From Bordetella parapertussis (GTDB taxonomy: Bacteria > Pseudomonadota > Gammaproteobacteria > Burkholderiales > SG8-41): a DNA stretch of 64,000 bases. The translations under genes were made by a program, and so were the position numbers. Below are positions 32,431 to 42,062 of the stretch, one piece after another (position 1 is the stretch's first letter; each line of letters starts with the position of its first letter). Under the pieces are notes generated by a model. The model worked only from the letters and a program-made list of their open reading frames with translations, was not told the origin of the DNA and did no database searches. The DNA is taken from contig CAMBCF010000007.1 in the NCBI GenBank assembly GCA_945864585.1, positions 1 to 64,000 of the forward strand, read 5' to 3'.

Positions 32431-33597
32431 GTGAATACCCTATCCAACCGCAACCGCAACCGCAAGCGCGTCGTCGTCGGCATGTCCGGCGGCGTGGATT
32501 CGTCGGTAGCCGCGCTGCTGCTCAAACAGCAGGGCTACGACGTCGCCGGCCTGTTCATGAAAAACTGGGAAGACGACGACACCGATGATTACTGCTCGTC
32601 GCGCCAGGATCTGATTGATGCGGTGTCTGTCGCCGACAAAATCGGCATCGATATCGAGTCGGTGAATTTTTCCGCCGAATACAAGGCGCGCGTATTCAGC
32701 GAATTCCTCGCGGAATACAAGGCCGGGCGCACGCCGAATCCCGATGTGATGTGCAACGCCGAGATCAAGTTCAAGGCGTTTCTCGATCACGCCGTGGCGA
32801 TGGGCGCCGACTGTATTGCCACCGGGCACTACGCGCAGGTGCGCGAACGCGACGGACTGTTTCAACTGCTGCGCGCTGATGACGGCGCCAAAGATCAAAG
32901 TTATTTTTTATATCGGCTCAATCAGCAGCAATTGTCGAAGACGCTGTTCCCGCTGGGCAATCTCACCAAAATCGAGGTGCGCGACATCGCGCGCCGTGAA
33001 GGGCTGGCGACACACGATAAAAAGGATTCGACGGGTATCTGCTTCGTCGGCGAGCGCCCGTTTCGTGAGTTTCTGAATCGTTACATTCCGGCGAATCCCG
33101 GCGATATCTGCACGCCCGATGGCGCGCGCGTGGGACGTCACAGCGGTTTGATGTTTTATACGCTGGGGCAGCGCCAGGGGCTGGGCATTGGCGGGCGGCG
33201 TGAAAGCAACGGCGACGGCGACGCCTGGTATGTCGCCGAAAAAGACATGGCAAACAATCGCCTGGTGGTGGTGCAGGGGCACGATCATGCGCTGCTGTTC
33301 GCGGATCGCCTCACCGCAGTTAATCTGAATTGGATCAGCGGCGCCACCCCGCACTGCGGCTGGGTGTATGGCGCAAAAACGCGCTACCGCCAGAAAGACG
33401 CGCCCTGCGTCATCGCCTCGGCCACCCAACAAAGCTGTGCCATCGAATTCGCGGAACCGCAATGGGCAGTCACCCCCGGCCAGTCGGTGGTGGTGTACGA
33501 AAGCAATGTGTGTCTGGGCGGCGGCATCATCGAATCCACCGCCCAATCCGCCGCCGCCGCAGAGGCGATACGTCTGCGACAGGAATCCTGCCCATAA
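32431..33597 (+). CDS. mnmA: tRNA 2-thiouridine(34) synthase MnmA
   Basis: [49 protein letters not shown]. Confidence 0.96.
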   Translation: MNTLSNRNRNRKRVVVGMSGGVDSSVAALLLKQQGYDVAGLFMKNWEDDDTDDYCSSRQDLIDAVSVADKIGIDIESVNFSAEYKARVFSEFLAEYKAGRTPNPDVMCNAEIKFKAFLDHAVAMGADCIATGHYAQVRERDGLFQLLRADDGAKDQSYFLYRLNQQQLSKTLFPLGNLTKIEVRDIARREGLATHDKKDSTGICFVGERPFREFLNRYIPANPGDICTPDGARVGRHSGLMFYTLGQRQGLGIGGRRESNGDGDAWYVAEKDMANNRLVVVQGHDHALLFADRLTAVNLNWISGATPHCGWVYGAKTRYRQKDAPCVIASATQQSCAIEFAEPQWAVTPGQSVVVYESNVCLGGGIIESTAQSAAAAEAIRLRQESCP

Positions 33598-33679
33598 CGT
33601 GGGCATTACGCCGCATCGTGCTTGACGCTATTTCCCTCGCGGGAGTAGTCTCCAAGGATTGTTCAACCGGAGAAATGCC

Positions 33680-34453
33680 ATGAACGCACCTGTCGAAAAA
33701 TTCATCCTCTTTCTGCAACCGGGGTGAAGTTCCTGCCTCAGAGCGAAAGAGTTTCTTTCGAAAAAGAAGATTGACCACATTGTCATTGATATTCTGAACG
33801 ATGCGGGTGGACGTGAAAAGCTGCTCGAACTTGGACTTCGTAGCGTACCGGTAGTAGCGAAGGGCAAAAAATACGTATTCGGCCAAAAGCTCGAAGATGT
33901 GGCGGAATTCGTCGGCCTCGAAGGCACCGGCCACACGCCGCTGCCGCCGGAGCAGTTGGTGAAAAAGTGGGTGATCGCGCTACGCGCGGCGCAACGCTAT
34001 GTGCGCCAGTTGCCCGATGACAAACTGCTGCAGGACGTGATTCCCAATCGTCCGCGGGCGATTCGCATCATGAGCCATCATATCTTCCGCATTTGCGAGG
34101 CGTTTCTCGACAGCACCATCAACGGCACTGATTACGCCGTAGGCCATGCCAACGTGCTGCCTGCGGAGGGCACCTGCATGACGGGCAACGACCTCGCGCA
34201 ATATGGTGAAGGTGTGATCCAGCGCCTTGAGCAGTGGTGGGCGGGCCTTGCGGATAAAACCCTGAGCGCCGAAATCGGCACGTACTACGGCAAGCAGCCG
34301 CTGCACGTGGTGTTTGAACGCTCAACCTGGCATTCGGCACAACACGCGCGCCAGTTGATACATGTGCTGGAACGCAACGGCATCGAGCCCAATCAGCGCC
34401 TCACCGCTGATGACCTCGCCGGATTGCCGATACCGGAGCGGCTGTTCGAGTAG
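33680..34453 (+). CDS. Selenoprotein: glutaredoxin-like domain (U-S-S-C) fused to DinB-like domain; in-frame UGA at 33725-33727 read as Sec
   Basis: ATG 33680 and stop 34453 in one frame (258 codons) except codon 16 TGA: MNAPVEKFILFLQPG[U]SSCLRAKEFLSKKKIDHIVIDILNDAGGREKLLELGLRSVPVVAKGKKYVFG...; ggag RBS; selA/selB/tRNA-Sec follow. ORF track reports only 33899-34453. Confidence 0.88.
33744..33760 (+). promoter_or_regulatory. Candidate bacterial SECIS hairpin
   Basis: cgaaaga-gtt-tctttcg, perfect 7-bp stem with GU-containing loop about 24 nt downstream of the UGA. Confidence 0.6.
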
Positions 34454-34468
34454 GCTAGTCGTCACCCA

Positions 34469-34498
34469 CAAAAAAGCCGCGCTGTGCGCGGCTTTTTT
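34469..34498. terminator. Rho-independent terminator
   Basis: caaaaaagccgcgctgtgcgcggcttttttg. Confidence 0.85.
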
Positions 34499-34635
34499 GC
34501 GAATAACACGCACACTTTGGATTGCGCTAAAATTGCCTCACTTCCCTAGTACACCTTGCGCATTGCCAACCGCCACTCATTGATGCTTGCGCCACGTATC
34601 AAAGCCGTTTGCACCGGTCAGGAGACTTTGCCATC

Positions 34636-36048
34636 ATGGTGAATCCGGACCCAGCCGCGCGTCGCGCGCTACCTTCGGTTAACCGGCTGCTGAGCAGCAG
34701 CGCCGTTGGCGCGCTCGTTTCTCGTTACGGCCGCGCGCTCACCACCGACACCATCCGCGAGTTGTTGCAGGCACAGCGCGAAAAACTCGCGCACAACGCC
34801 GGCGCGTTTGAATTCGACGAGCCGCGTTTCATTGCGCTCTGCAACAGCGAACTCGCACACCAGACGCAGCCGTCGCTGCGCCCGGTATTCAATCTCACCG
34901 GCACCGTGCTGCATACCAATCTCGGCCGCGCGCTGATGCCGCAGTCGGTAGCCGACGCAGTAATGACCGCGATGACGCGCCCGGTTAATCTCGAGTTTGA
35001 TCTCGGCGGCGGTGTGCGCGGCGAACGCGACACGCATGTCGAAAAATGGATCACCAAACTCGCCGGCGGCGACGGCGCGGTGGTGGTCAACAACAATGCC
35101 GCGGCGGTGTACCTGGTATTGAACACCCTGGGCGCAAAAAGGGAAGTCATCGTGTCGCGCGGCGAGTTGATCGAAATCGGAGGCGCGTTCCGCATCCCCG
35201 ACATCATGAAACGCGCAGGCGTGAAACTGGTGGAGGTGGGCACCACCAACCGCACGCACCTGAAAGATTTCGCCGAAGCCATCACCCCGCGCACCGCCGC
35301 CATCATGAAGGTGCATACCAGCAATTACGCGGTGCAGGGTTTCACCGCCAGCGCGCCCGAACCTGAACTCGCAGCACTGGCGCACCAACACGGCATCCCC
35401 TACATCGTCGATCTCGGCAGCGGCATGCTGGTGAATCTCGAAGACTACGGCCTGCCGCACGAGCCCACGCCGCGCGAGGCGCTGGCGAACGGCGCGGATC
35501 TGGTCACGTTCAGCGGCGACAAATTGCTGGGCGGCCCGCAAGCCGGATTAATTGTCGGTAAAAAAGAACTGATCGCGCGCATCCGCAAAAATCCGATGAA
35601 GCGCGCATTGCGCGTGGACAAGATGACGCTCGCCGCGCTCGATGCACTGCTGCGCCTTTACACCAACCCGGACAAGCTACGTGAGGAAGTGACCACCCTC
35701 CGCCTGCTCACACGCACGCGCGCAGATATCCGCGTGCAGGCTGAGCGCGTGCTGCCTCACCTACACAGTGCGCTCACAGGCAAAGCCGAAGCATCGATCA
35801 TCGATACCGGCAGCCAGATCGGTAGCGGCTCATTGCCGGTGGATTCGTTGCCGAGCGCCGGCATCGCGATCACTCCAGTCGGCAAAAGCAAAAGCTCCTT
35901 CGCCGACAAACTATCGCTCGCGTTTCGCGCACTGCCGGTGCCGGTAATCGGCCACATCAAGGACGGCGCGTTCGTGCTTGATCTGCGTTGCCTTGATCAC
36001 GAGGATGAATTTGTGGCGCAGCTGGGTGGACTAAAGATCAACAACTGA
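34636..36048 (+). CDS. selA: L-seryl-tRNA(Sec) selenium transferase
   Basis: FNLTGTVLHTNLGRALMP; DLVTFSGDKLLGGPQAGLIVGKK. Confidence 0.96.
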   Translation: MVNPDPAARRALPSVNRLLSSSAVGALVSRYGRALTTDTIRELLQAQREKLAHNAGAFEFDEPRFIALCNSELAHQTQPSLRPVFNLTGTVLHTNLGRALMPQSVADAVMTAMTRPVNLEFDLGGGVRGERDTHVEKWITKLAGGDGAVVVNNNAAAVYLVLNTLGAKREVIVSRGELIEIGGAFRIPDIMKRAGVKLVEVGTTNRTHLKDFAEAITPRTAAIMKVHTSNYAVQGFTASAPEPELAALAHQHGIPYIVDLGSGMLVNLEDYGLPHEPTPREALANGADLVTFSGDKLLGGPQAGLIVGKKELIARIRKNPMKRALRVDKMTLAALDALLRLYTNPDKLREEVTTLRLLTRTRADIRVQAERVLPHLHSALTGKAEASIIDTGSQIGSGSLPVDSLPSAGIAITPVGKSKSSFADKLSLAFRALPVPVIGHIKDGAFVLDLRCLDHEDEFVAQLGGLKINN

Positions 36049-36182
36049 ACCGCAGAGGCGCAGAAACGCAGAGATCACGCAGAGAACAACAAACCAATAA
36101 TGCATATAACTTCTGTTATTAATGAATATTTCTCTTTTTGAATTTCTCTGCGTTTCCTCTGCGCCTCTGCGCCTCTGCGGTT
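36048..36182. repeat. Intergenic inverted repeat of degenerate cgcagag units
   Basis: Arms 36048-36085 and 36145-36182 (38 nt each) are near-complementary. Confidence 0.85.
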
Positions 36183-36192
36183 GGGGGTACCA

Positions 36193-38217
36193 GTGATAGT
36201 AGCCACCGCCGGCCACATCGATCACGGCAAGACGCTGCTGGTGAAAACCCTCACCGGCGTGGACACCGATCGCCTGCCCGAAGAAAAGGCGCGCGGCATT
36301 TCGATAGACCTTGGCTTTGCCTACCTGCCGCTGCCCAACGGCGAGTTGATCGGTTTTGTCGATGTGCCCGGCCACGAACGCTTTGTGCGCAATATGCTTG
36401 CCGGCGTGTGTGGCATAGACTATGCGCTGCTGGTGGTCGCGGCGGACGACGGCGTGATGCCACAGACGCTGGAACATCTGAACATTCTGAACCTGCTGCA
36501 CATCCGGCGCGGCGCGGTAGTCGTCACCAAGATCGATCGCGTGGATGAGGCGCGTGTCAAACAAGTGGGCGAAAACGTTACCGCACTGTTGTCGGCGACA
36601 CAGCTTTCCGGCGCAAAAGTAATGCCGGTCTCCGCGGTCAGCGGCGCGGGTATGATCGAACTGCGCGAGATGCTCAAACGCGAGGCCACGGCATCAGCGT
36701 CGCGCACCAGCGCCGATCAGCATTTTCGTTATGCCGCCGACCGCGCGTTCACAGTGGCGGGCAGTGGCACAGTGGTCACCGGAACGGTGTTTAATGGCAA
36801 AGTCGTGCCCGGTGACAAGCTGGTGATTTCCCCTGCCGGCAATGAGGTGCGCGTGCGCGGCATCCAGATTCAGGGCAAGGCCGCGCCGCAGGCGCTCGCC
36901 GGTCAGCGCTGCGCATTGAACCTTACCGGCACCGACCTCGATGCGGTGAGCCGCGGCGATTGGGTGCTGGCGCCGGCGATACACCACCCCACGCAGCGTA
37001 TTGCCGGGCGTGTCAGCGTGCTGGCGAGCGAAACGCAGGCACTTAAGCACTGGACGCCTGTGCATTTGCACCTCGCCACGGCCGATGTCACGGCGCGTGT
37101 GGCGATACGCCGCGGCGCAAGCATCGCGCCCGGCGCATCGGCGATGGTGCAGTTGCAACTCGACAAGCCGGTGGGCGCGCTGCACGGCGACCGCTTTATC
37201 CTGCGCGATCAGTCCGCCACGCGCACCCTCGGCGGCGGCGTGGTGCTTGACCCGTTTGTGACTACGCAGCGACGCAGCAAAGAAGCGCGCGAGGCCGAGT
37301 TGGCGGCACTGGAGCAGGCCACGCCGCAAGCCACGCTCGAGGCGTTGATTAAACTCGGCAAGCCGGTTGATCTGCAGCGCTTTGAAACGCTGTTTAACAT
37401 GCCGTCGGCGCAAGCCGCCGTGCTCTACGAAAAATTAGGCCTCGCGCAGTTGGGTAAAGACACCCGCGTCGCCATCCCGCGCGCGCGCAGCGCGCAGATC
37501 ACGGATGCCATAGTGCCGCACTTGCAGGCGTTTCACCAGGCGCAACCGCAGGCTGCCGGCGAAGAAACCGAAACGCTGCGCAAGCAACTCGCACCCGAGT
37601 TATCGGCAGACGCTTTCGGCGCCATCCTGCGCACGCTGGCCGACGCGCGCAAAATCGAAACCAGCGGCTCCATAGCGCGCCTGCCCGCGCACAGCACTAC
37701 CGCCAACAGCGCTGACGAAACGATGTGGCAAATGGTCAAACCCGCGCTTGACGCCGCGGGATTCAACGCACCGCAGATCAAGGACCTGGCGCTGCAACTG
37801 AAACTGAAGGAAGCCCTGGTCAAAGATTTCCTTTATCGTAAAGCCAAGAGCAATGAAATTTATCGCGTGACGCCGGATCGCTTCTACACCAAAGGCACGC
37901 TGGCGAAACTCGCCGCCACCGCGCAAGCCACCGCGCAGGCGCAGCCCACCGGCATCTTCACTGCCGCGCAGTACCGCGACTGGACTGGTGTCGGCCGCGG
38001 CCTTGCCATCGAAATACTTGAATTCATGGATACGCTGGGTGTTACGCAACGCATCGGCGACACGCGCAAGATGCGCAAGGATTTTGTGCCCATCCTCGGC
38101 GCGGCGGAAATTCCCGCCAAGCCGCTGCTCGCAGCGCCACGGCCTGCGCAACTCGCGCCCTCGTCCACCAAGCCGACCCATCAACAACGCCGCCCCAACA
38201 ACTCTTACCGCAGATAA
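36193..38217 (+). CDS. selB: Selenocysteine-specific elongation factor SelB
   Basis: VIVATAGHIDHGKTLLVKTLTGVDTDRLPEEKARGISIDLGFAY; GTG start; C-terminal winged helices. Confidence 0.96.
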   Translation: MIVATAGHIDHGKTLLVKTLTGVDTDRLPEEKARGISIDLGFAYLPLPNGELIGFVDVPGHERFVRNMLAGVCGIDYALLVVAADDGVMPQTLEHLNILNLLHIRRGAVVVTKIDRVDEARVKQVGENVTALLSATQLSGAKVMPVSAVSGAGMIELREMLKREATASASRTSADQHFRYAADRAFTVAGSGTVVTGTVFNGKVVPGDKLVISPAGNEVRVRGIQIQGKAAPQALAGQRCALNLTGTDLDAVSRGDWVLAPAIHHPTQRIAGRVSVLASETQALKHWTPVHLHLATADVTARVAIRRGASIAPGASAMVQLQLDKPVGALHGDRFILRDQSATRTLGGGVVLDPFVTTQRRSKEAREAELAALEQATPQATLEALIKLGKPVDLQRFETLFNMPSAQAAVLYEKLGLAQLGKDTRVAIPRARSAQITDAIVPHLQAFHQAQPQAAGEETETLRKQLAPELSADAFGAILRTLADARKIETSGSIARLPAHSTTANSADETMWQMVKPALDAAGFNAPQIKDLALQLKLKEALVKDFLYRKAKSNEIYRVTPDRFYTKGTLAKLAATAQATAQAQPTGIFTAAQYRDWTGVGRGLAIEILEFMDTLGVTQRIGDTRKMRKDFVPILGAAEIPAKPLLAAPRPAQLAPSSTKPTHQQRRPNNSYRR

Positions 38218-38240
38218 TTTACAGACAACAAGGAACAGCA

Positions 38241-39161
38241 ATGGCAGCAACCTATGATGTTATCGTGATCGGCGAAGGTGTAGCCGGATTGACTGCAGCG
38301 GGCGAGCTTGCCCGTGCAGGCCTCAAAGTTGCGACGCTCGAAGCGCAACTCTTTGGCGGGCTGGTGCTCAACATCAATGAACTCGATCCACCGCCCGAGG
38401 GTAGCGAAGGCGGCAGCGGCAACAGCGGCGCGGAATACGCCTCCACACTGATGCAGGCCAATGCCGACGCGGGCGTGACCAGCATCTCTGAACCCGTTAG
38501 CCGTATTGAAATCACAGGCGACATCATAAAAGTCGTTACCGAAAGCGGCGCCTACACGGCAACGCAGGTCGTGGTCGCCTCCGGCGCGCGCCTGAAAAAA
38601 CTCGGCGCGCCCGGTGAAGCCGCGTTCGAGGGCAAAGGCGTTTCGCAGTGCGCGGATTGCGATGGCCCGATGTACCAGAACGAATCCGTGGTGGTGGTCG
38701 GCGGTGGCGATTCGGCGCTGCAGGAGGCCCTCGTGCTGTCGCACTACTGCAAAGAAGTGCGCATTGTGCATCGTGGCAGCGCGTTCGGCGCGCACGACTT
38801 CTTCAAGCATGCCGTGAATGACCAACCCAAAATCGTCAAAATCTTTAACGCGCAAGTCACCGCTGTCAGCGGCGGACAAATGGTTGAAAAAGTCTCAATC
38901 AGGCACGCCGATGGGCGCAGCGAAGACCTCGCGTGCGCCGGCGTGTTTGCCTACGTCGGACTGGAACCCAACTCGGAATATCTGCCGCATGCGGTGCAGC
39001 GTGACGCCAAAGGCTTTGTCGTCACTAACGAGCATTTTGAAACCGCAATGGCGGGCGTGTGGGCGGTAGGGGCGGTGCGCAGCGGCTGTGGCGGCGAACT
39101 GGATGATGCGATCGAGGATGCCCGAAAAGCGGCAGCCGGTATTCGCGCGCGGCTCGCATGA
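38241..39161 (+). CDS. Thioredoxin-reductase-like FAD/NAD(P) oxidoreductase
   Basis: YDVIVIGEGVAGLTAAGELARAGLKVATLE; redox motif QCADCDGPMY. Confidence 0.88.
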   Translation: MAATYDVIVIGEGVAGLTAAGELARAGLKVATLEAQLFGGLVLNINELDPPPEGSEGGSGNSGAEYASTLMQANADAGVTSISEPVSRIEITGDIIKVVTESGAYTATQVVVASGARLKKLGAPGEAAFEGKGVSQCADCDGPMYQNESVVVVGGGDSALQEALVLSHYCKEVRIVHRGSAFGAHDFFKHAVNDQPKIVKIFNAQVTAVSGGQMVEKVSIRHADGRSEDLACAGVFAYVGLEPNSEYLPHAVQRDAKGFVVTNEHFETAMAGVWAVGAVRSGCGGELDDAIEDARKAAAGIRARLA

Positions 39162-39230
39162 TGAAAGGCTGCACAGTTGCGATGGCTTACCCATTACAAT
39201 TGCCATGCAGCAGGAAGTGACACGTACCAG

Positions 39231-39325
39231 GGAAGGGAATCGCTCCCGGTGGGGCGGCCGGACTTCAAACCCGGTAGGGGCTGTTAACAGTTCTACGTGG
39301 GTTCGACTCCCACTCTCTTCCGCCA
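39231..39325 (+). tRNA. selC: tRNA-Sec (anticodon UCA), CCA encoded
   Basis: ggaagggaatcgctcccggtggggcggccggactTCAaacccgg...ggttcgactcccactctcttccgcca; 8-bp acceptor, long variable arm, closely resembles E. coli selC. Confidence 0.96.
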
Positions 39326-39385
39326 GAGATTCGTGAAGTACCCGCGGCGGGTGTTGCGGCCGGCACATCCCCGACGTGCAATCCC

Positions 39386-40171
39386 TTATCGCGTGGTGGT
39401 GGTCGCGCCGGACGTCCCATCCTTTTGTGCAGCCGCGGCGGCTATACCGGCGGCGATTGCCCCCGCTATGCCCAACGCCGCCGGCAACGTGAGTGCGCCC
39501 TCGGCGCCGGCGGCGGCTAGCGCCGCACCTACGGTCGCACCGTCAACAAGAATGACCAGCCCCGCCAATTCGCTGAAGGTGGCCGCGATGGATACCGGTA
39601 ACGCAGAAAACGGTATGGTAATCCCCAGCGCAGTTTTACTCGCCACTATTCCCGCTGCACCAGTGCTGAACATCGCTGCGCCCGCGGTATTCACAACCTC
39701 AACCGCACCATCCAGCATACGCAAATATACCGGGTTAACCACGGCAACCATGAAGTCCGCTCCCCGGATGCCCATCGTCGCGGTCGCAGTACGCAATGTA
39801 TACGCGCGCGGCGTACGCCGTGTCAGCGCCCCGGTGACCGAGCGTAACGCGCCTTTGATCAACTCAAAACCAAATTTGTCTCTGGCCGGCTGGTCCTTCA
39901 CGAAGGAATATTCCGCCACCCGGAATTCACTGTTTTCATGCAATACAATCGCCTGTCCGTCATCGAAACGAACCACCGCGCGGCTCTTGGGACCCGTGGT
40001 CAGTGTGGTGCTTGCAGCAATGCGCTGCTTGACGGCAACGGCTTTAGCCGACGCTGCAGAAGCGCCCGCCCTGACCTGCCCTTGCGCCGACTCGATCACC
40101 CCTGCGGCAAACCCGGCCGGTGATGCCATCATTGCAAAAATAATCGCTATCAAACGAACTGCGTCTTTCAT
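39386..40171 (-). CDS. FecR domain-containing protein
   Basis: ALVQ-like FecR pattern: SRAVVRFDDGQAIVLHENSEFRVAEYSF; signal peptide. Confidence 0.8.
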   Translation of the reverse strand: MKDAVRLIAIIFAMMASPAGFAAGVIESAQGQVRAGASAASAKAVAVKQRIAASTTLTTGPKSRAVVRFDDGQAIVLHENSEFRVAEYSFVKDQPARDKFGFELIKGALRSVTGALTRRTPRAYTLRTATATMGIRGADFMVAVVNPVYLRMLDGAVEVVNTAGAAMFSTGAAGIVASKTALGITIPFSALPVSIAATFSELAGLVILVDGATVGAALAAAGAEGALTLPAALGIAGAIAAGIAAAAAQKDGTSGATTTTR

Positions 40172-40410
40172 CTTGCGGCCTTAAACGATGACGCATATGT
40201 TACTACATCGGCTTGCGCGCGCTGTATCCAGCGCATGCCTGCGACAAACCAGACGGGGCCGACGCTACCGGGGGTGCTAAGATTTGGCTCGCAGAGTTCC
40301 AAAACGCCATTAATCGCCGATTAACACAGATAAACACAGATGAGAGCAAGCGCTAAAGCATTTACCATGGAGTACACAACGCTTCATGGCAGAAAATCGC
40401 GGGGCGTTCT

Positions 40411-41021
40411 GTGAAGCGTTGTAACGGCCGTAGCCCTCATACTTTTGCGGTTATCTGTCTGGGTTCATGCGTGGTTTCAATGGCGCTGCTTTCTTCGGCA
40501 TCGGCGCTCGCACAATCCACTGCCACAGGGCCGGGACAGGCCTATCCGGGCAAATCGATACGCCTGATTGTTCCGTTTCCCGCCGGTGGCGGGGTAGATA
40601 GCGTCGCGCGCATCACGTTTCAGCGCCTGTCTGAATTACTGGGGCAGCAGGTGGTGATCGACAATCGCGGCGGTTCCGGCGGCGTGATTGCTGCGGAAAT
40701 CGCCGCGCGCGCTGCGCCCGACGGCTACACCCTGTTTTTTGGCACCACAGCAACGCAGGCGATAACGCCGCACTACAGGGTTATGAATCGAGCGGCTGGT
40801 ATGGCGTGCTGGCGCCGGCGAATACGCCGCAGGCGATCATCAGCAGACTCAACCGCGAACTCAACCATGTCCTTGCCGACAAGGACGTGAAAGAGCGCTA
40901 CAGCGCGACCGGTGTCGAGGCCATCGGCACTACACCTGAGCAGTTCGCTGGGTTCATACGCAACGAATACGCCAAGTGGGGCAAGGTGGTGCGCGCGACA
41001 GGCGTAAAAATGGACGGATAA
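40411..41021 (+). pseudogene. Bug/TctC substrate-binding protein with internal deletion
   Basis: N-terminal half (YPGKSIRLIVPFPAGGGVDSVAR...) and C-terminal part (GYESSGWYGVLAPANTPQAIISRLN...) are in different frames joined near 40775. Confidence 0.88.
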
Positions 41022-41072
41022 GTCCATGCTGTGTATTTGGTTTTGAGCGAAACTCAACCGGAGGGAGAACCT

Positions 41073-42059
41073 ATGCTGGCTCGATGTATTGGTGTCGTAA
41101 TGTTGCTGATTGTGATTACCGCAAGTTCTTTCGCGCAAACTGCTTCGACAGGCTCAGGACAGGCTTTCCCCTCCAGGACGCTGCGCATCATCGTCGGCTT
41201 TCCACCGGGCGGCGCGACGGACATCACCGCGCGCGCGATTGCGCAAAAGCTCAGCGAGAGCATCGGTCAGCAGGTGATCGTCGAGAACCGTCCCGGGGCG
41301 GCGAGCAACATCGGCGCGGAATTGGCCGCGCGCGCTACGCCCGACGGACACACAATGTTCATGGGCAGCGTGTCGCTGTCGATCAACGCCTCGCTGTATT
41401 CGAAGCTCCCTTACAATGCGTTGCGCGATTTCGCGGCAGTGGCGCACACCGCGGATACGCCATTTTTGCTGGTGGTGCATCCGTCGATGCCGGTGACCAA
41501 CGTAAAGGAATTTATCGCCTTCGTCAAAGCGCGGCCCGGTCAGGTCAACTATGCAACGGCGGGTGCGGGTTCCGGCGCGCATTTGTTCATCGAGTTATTC
41601 CGTTCGATAGTCGGTGTACAGATGACCAGCGTGCATTACAAGGGTGCTGCGCCCGCAACGATTGACGTGCTCTCGGGACAGGTGCCGGTACAGTTCGACA
41701 ACGTGCTCACAATGTATCCGCTGACGAAAATAGGCAAACTGCGTGGCCTGGCGGTGAGCACGTTGCGGCGTTCCGCGCTGGCGCCGGAAATTCCAACTCT
41801 TGCCGAGTCGGGCGTGCCCGGCTACGACGCGAATGCGTGGTTTGGCCTGTTCGTGCCCGCGGCGACACCCAAAGACGTGATTGCGCGGCTCAACGCCGAG
41901 GTCAACAAAAGCTTGCAGACACCCGACATGCGCGAGCGCCTGCGTCTGCTGGGCGCGACACCCGGTAGCGGCACGCCCGATCAGTTTGCAGCGCTGTTTC
42001 GCGATGAAGTCGCGAAGTGGGCAAAAGTGATCAAGAGCGCAGGCGTGCGCGTCGATTAG
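41073..42059 (+). CDS. Bug/TctC tripartite tricarboxylate transporter substrate-binding protein
   Basis: FPSRTLRIIVGFPPGGATDITARAIAQKLSE; full length. Confidence 0.93.
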   Translation: MLARCIGVVMLLIVITASSFAQTASTGSGQAFPSRTLRIIVGFPPGGATDITARAIAQKLSESIGQQVIVENRPGAASNIGAELAARATPDGHTMFMGSVSLSINASLYSKLPYNALRDFAAVAHTADTPFLLVVHPSMPVTNVKEFIAFVKARPGQVNYATAGAGSGAHLFIELFRSIVGVQMTSVHYKGAAPATIDVLSGQVPVQFDNVLTMYPLTKIGKLRGLAVSTLRRSALAPEIPTLAESGVPGYDANAWFGLFVPAATPKDVIARLNAEVNKSLQTPDMRERLRLLGATPGSGTPDQFAALFRDEVAKWAKVIKSAGVRVD

Positions 42060-42062
42060 CCG

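Noticed and set aside
33680-33898. Frameshifted pseudogene interpretation of the region upstream of the 33899 ORF
   Set aside because: ATG 33680 and the downstream ORF are in the same frame; the only interruption is one TGA at the first redox position of a CxxC-type motif, next to Sec machinery.
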